A stretch of DNA of 34,114 bases from Blastococcus sp. GTDB taxonomy: Bacteria > Actinomycetota > Actinomycetes > Mycobacteriales > Geodermatophilaceae. The stretch covers positions 1 through 34,114 of the forward strand of contig JAOPWH010000122.1 in assembly GCA_025965795.1 (NCBI GenBank), given 5' to 3'. This document shows positions 32,571 to 34,114 of this stretch, piece by piece. Every line of letters starts with the position of its first letter. Within the stretch, counting starts at the first letter, position 1. The notes beneath the pieces are model-generated. The model did no database searches. It was not told where the DNA came from and was given only the letters and a program-made list of their open reading frames with translations. Made by a program: the position numbers and the translations under genes.

Positions 32571-33893
32571 GTGAGTGACGACGGACCGGTGATGCCGAGC
32601 GGCTCGGTCTCGCGGACGGCACGACTGGCGTCACTTCCTCTGGGAGCGGCCGGCCGGGCCACCCTCGGGCTGGGCAAACGGCTGTCGGGACGACCCGCCG
32701 ACGCCGTCGCCGCCGAGTTGCAGCAGCGCACCGCCGAGCAGCTGTTCGCCGTGCTCGGCCAGCTCAAGGGCGGCGCGATGAAGCTCGGTCAGACGCTCTC
32801 GGTGTTCGAGGCAGCTGTTCCGGAGGAGATGGCCGCGCCGTACCGGGAGGCTCTGACCAAGCTTCAGGAGGAGGCGCCCCCGATGCCGGTGCGCACCGTC
32901 CACGCGGTGCTGGCCCAGCAGCTGGGCGGCAAGTGGCGGGAGCGTTTCCAGTCCTTCGACGACGCCCCCGCCGCCGCGGCGAGCATCGGACAGGTGCACC
33001 GGGCGACGTGGCGCGACGGGCGCGACGTCGCCGTTAAGATCCAGTACCCGGGCGCCGGTACCGCGCTCATGTCGGACCTCAACCAGCTCGCCCGCTTCGC
33101 CCGGCTCTTCGCCGCGCTGTTCCCCGGCCTGGACGTCAAGCCGCTCATCGCCGAACTCAAGGCCCGGGTGGTCGAGGAGCTCGACTACGGCCTGGAGGCC
33201 GACGCGCAGCGCACGTTCGCCGCGGCCTACCTCGGCGACCCGGAGATCGTCGTGCCGCGGGTGGTGGCCAGCGCGCCGAAGGTGATCGTCTCCGAGTGGC
33301 TCGAGGGCACACCGCTGTCGAAGATCATCGCCGGCGGCACCCGGGAGCAGCGAAACCGCGCCGGTCACCTGCTCGCCGTCCTGCATTTCTCGGGGCCGCA
33401 GCGGGCCGGGATGCTGCACGCCGATCCGCATCCGGGCAACTTCCGGCTGCTGGCCGACGGCCGGCTGGGCGTCATCGACTTCGGCGCGACCGCGCGGCTC
33501 CCCGACGGCCATCCCGAGCCGATCGGCCGGCTGTTGCGCTGGGCCCTGGCCGGCCGCGCCGACGAGGTGCTGACCGACCTGAGGGCCGAGGGGTTCATCC
33601 GGCCCAGCATCGACGTCGATCCGGAGGAGGTGCTGGACTATCTGCGCCCGCTCCTCGAGCCGGTCGAGGACCGGCACTTCCACTTCACCCGTGCCTGGAT
33701 GCAGGAGCAGGCCGCGCGGATCGCCGATCCGCGGACGGAGGCGAACAAGCTCGGCCGCCAGCTCAACCTGCCGCCGGCGTACCTGCTGATCCACCGGGTG
33801 ACCATCGGTTCGATCGGAGTGCTCTGCCAGCTCGACGCCGCCGGCGACTACCGCGGCGTCCTGGAGGAATGGCTGCCCGGGTTCCTGGAGTAG
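32571..33893 (+). CDS. ABC1/UbiB (ADCK)-family atypical kinase
   Basis: A 440-residue protein-kinase-like protein. It has the family KxGQ motif KLGQ at 71-74, the Ala-rich nucleotide loop AAAASIGQVH (134-143) in place of a Gly-rich loop, the VAVK lysine K156, HADPHPGN (283-290) as catalytic loop and DFG at 303-305. UbiB relatives support quinone synthesis through an ATPase activity; in mycobacteria the orthologue Rv3197 is encoded just before whiB7. GTG at 32571 has GAGGAGG seven bases upstream. No transmembrane helix is obvious. It is the last complete gene of the window. Confidence 0.9.
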   Translation: MSDDGPVMPSGSVSRTARLASLPLGAAGRATLGLGKRLSGRPADAVAAELQQRTAEQLFAVLGQLKGGAMKLGQTLSVFEAAVPEEMAAPYREALTKLQEEAPPMPVRTVHAVLAQQLGGKWRERFQSFDDAPAAAASIGQVHRATWRDGRDVAVKIQYPGAGTALMSDLNQLARFARLFAALFPGLDVKPLIAELKARVVEELDYGLEADAQRTFAAAYLGDPEIVVPRVVASAPKVIVSEWLEGTPLSKIIAGGTREQRNRAGHLLAVLHFSGPQRAGMLHADPHPGNFRLLADGRLGVIDFGATARLPDGHPEPIGRLLRWALAGRADEVLTDLRAEGFIRPSIDVDPEEVLDYLRPLLEPVEDRHFHFTRAWMQEQAARIADPRTEANKLGRQLNLPPAYLLIHRVTIGSIGVLCQLDAAGDYRGVLEEWLPGFLE

Positions 33894-33907
33894 GGGTCCG
33901 AGCGGCT

Positions 33908-34114
33908 ACTCAGCGGCTCAGCGCAGCAGGGGGACGGCTCCTGGCCGCGGTGGAGTCGGTCGAGGCGAGTGGAGGCCCGGAGGGTCTCCGCGCAGCCTCG
34001 ACTCAGCGGCTCAGCGCAGCAGGGGGACGGCTCCTGGCCGCGGTGGAGTCGGTCGAGGCGAGTGGAGGCCCGGAGGGTCTCCGCGCAGCCTCGACTCAGC
34101 GGCTCAGCGCAGCA
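33908..34114. repeat. 93-bp perfect tandem repeat (2.2 copies in window)
   Basis: Units 33908-34000 and 34001-34093 are identical, and a third begins at 34094 and runs to the window end. Each unit holds a nested hairpin (first unit: outer arms 33959-33966/33995-34002, inner arms 33978-33982/33986-33990). The unit length is a multiple of three, and all three plus-strand frames are open through it. It begins 15 bp after the ABC1 stop codon and may act as terminator or REP-like element. Confidence 0.9.

Noticed and set aside
33894-34114. CRISPR array at the right end
   Set aside because: The 93-bp units are identical throughout, with no variable spacers between short repeats, so this is a plain tandem repeat.

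Overview
The window is a piece of a high-GC actinobacterial chromosome. It is strongly GC-rich by eye, with many GTG starts, coupled ATGA/GTGA/TGATG gene junctions and actinobacterial housekeeping families. The right third follows the gene order I recall for Mycobacterium tuberculosis Rv3193c-Rv3197: UPF0182, PDZ/Lon-like, DUF2342, ThiF-like, ABC1 kinase. The overall style suggests Geodermatophilaceae or a relative, which is an inference. No phage, insertion sequence, CRISPR or rRNA was seen.

Layout. 1-1177: tail of a truncated gene, an initiator tRNA and a small hypothetical gene. 1209-7107: an amino-sugar module. A ROK kinase and nagB run leftward; a GntR regulator, nagA and two Gfo/Idh/MocA oxidoreductases run rightward. 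Two DasR/NagR-like palindromes lie in the divergent promoter region. 7095-13885: a leftward operon encoding a ribose-type ABC importer (binding protein, double ATPase, two permeases), a third Gfo/Idh/MocA oxidoreductase and a TIM-barrel sugar isomerase/epimerase. 14026-21145: a second leftward operon of seven tightly packed genes: IolA/MmsA-type dehydrogenase, DUF2090 aldolase, IolC kinase, zinc dehydrogenase, SDR, SMP-30 lactonase, DUF4432 aldose-epimerase-like protein. 21263-22003: a divergent GntR/UTRA regulator. 22027-24150: an SNF2-family helicase. 24284-24360: a second initiator tRNA. 24458-33893: the conserved housekeeping block. 33908-34114: a perfect 93-bp tandem repeat running off the end.

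How the genes may work together. The same 18-bp palindrome (pattern TGTCC-N8-GGACA) lies in front of the importer operon and between the catabolic operon and its GntR regulator, so the 13 genes probably form one regulon. The catabolic operon carries the lower part of inositol breakdown (IolC, aldolase, IolA). The ring-opening enzymes IolE, IolD and IolB are absent; in their place are a mutarotase-like protein, two dehydrogenases and a lactonase. This fits an oxidative route (sugar to lactone to sugar acid to keto-acid) that enters the pathway at 2-deoxy-5-keto-gluconate or a close analogue. That route is a hypothesis and the most interesting point of the window. A second point is nagA translationally coupled to two NAD-dependent oxidoreductases, which suggests redox processing of an amino-sugar derivative.

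All functions come from reading sequence motifs and family knowledge. No database search was run.
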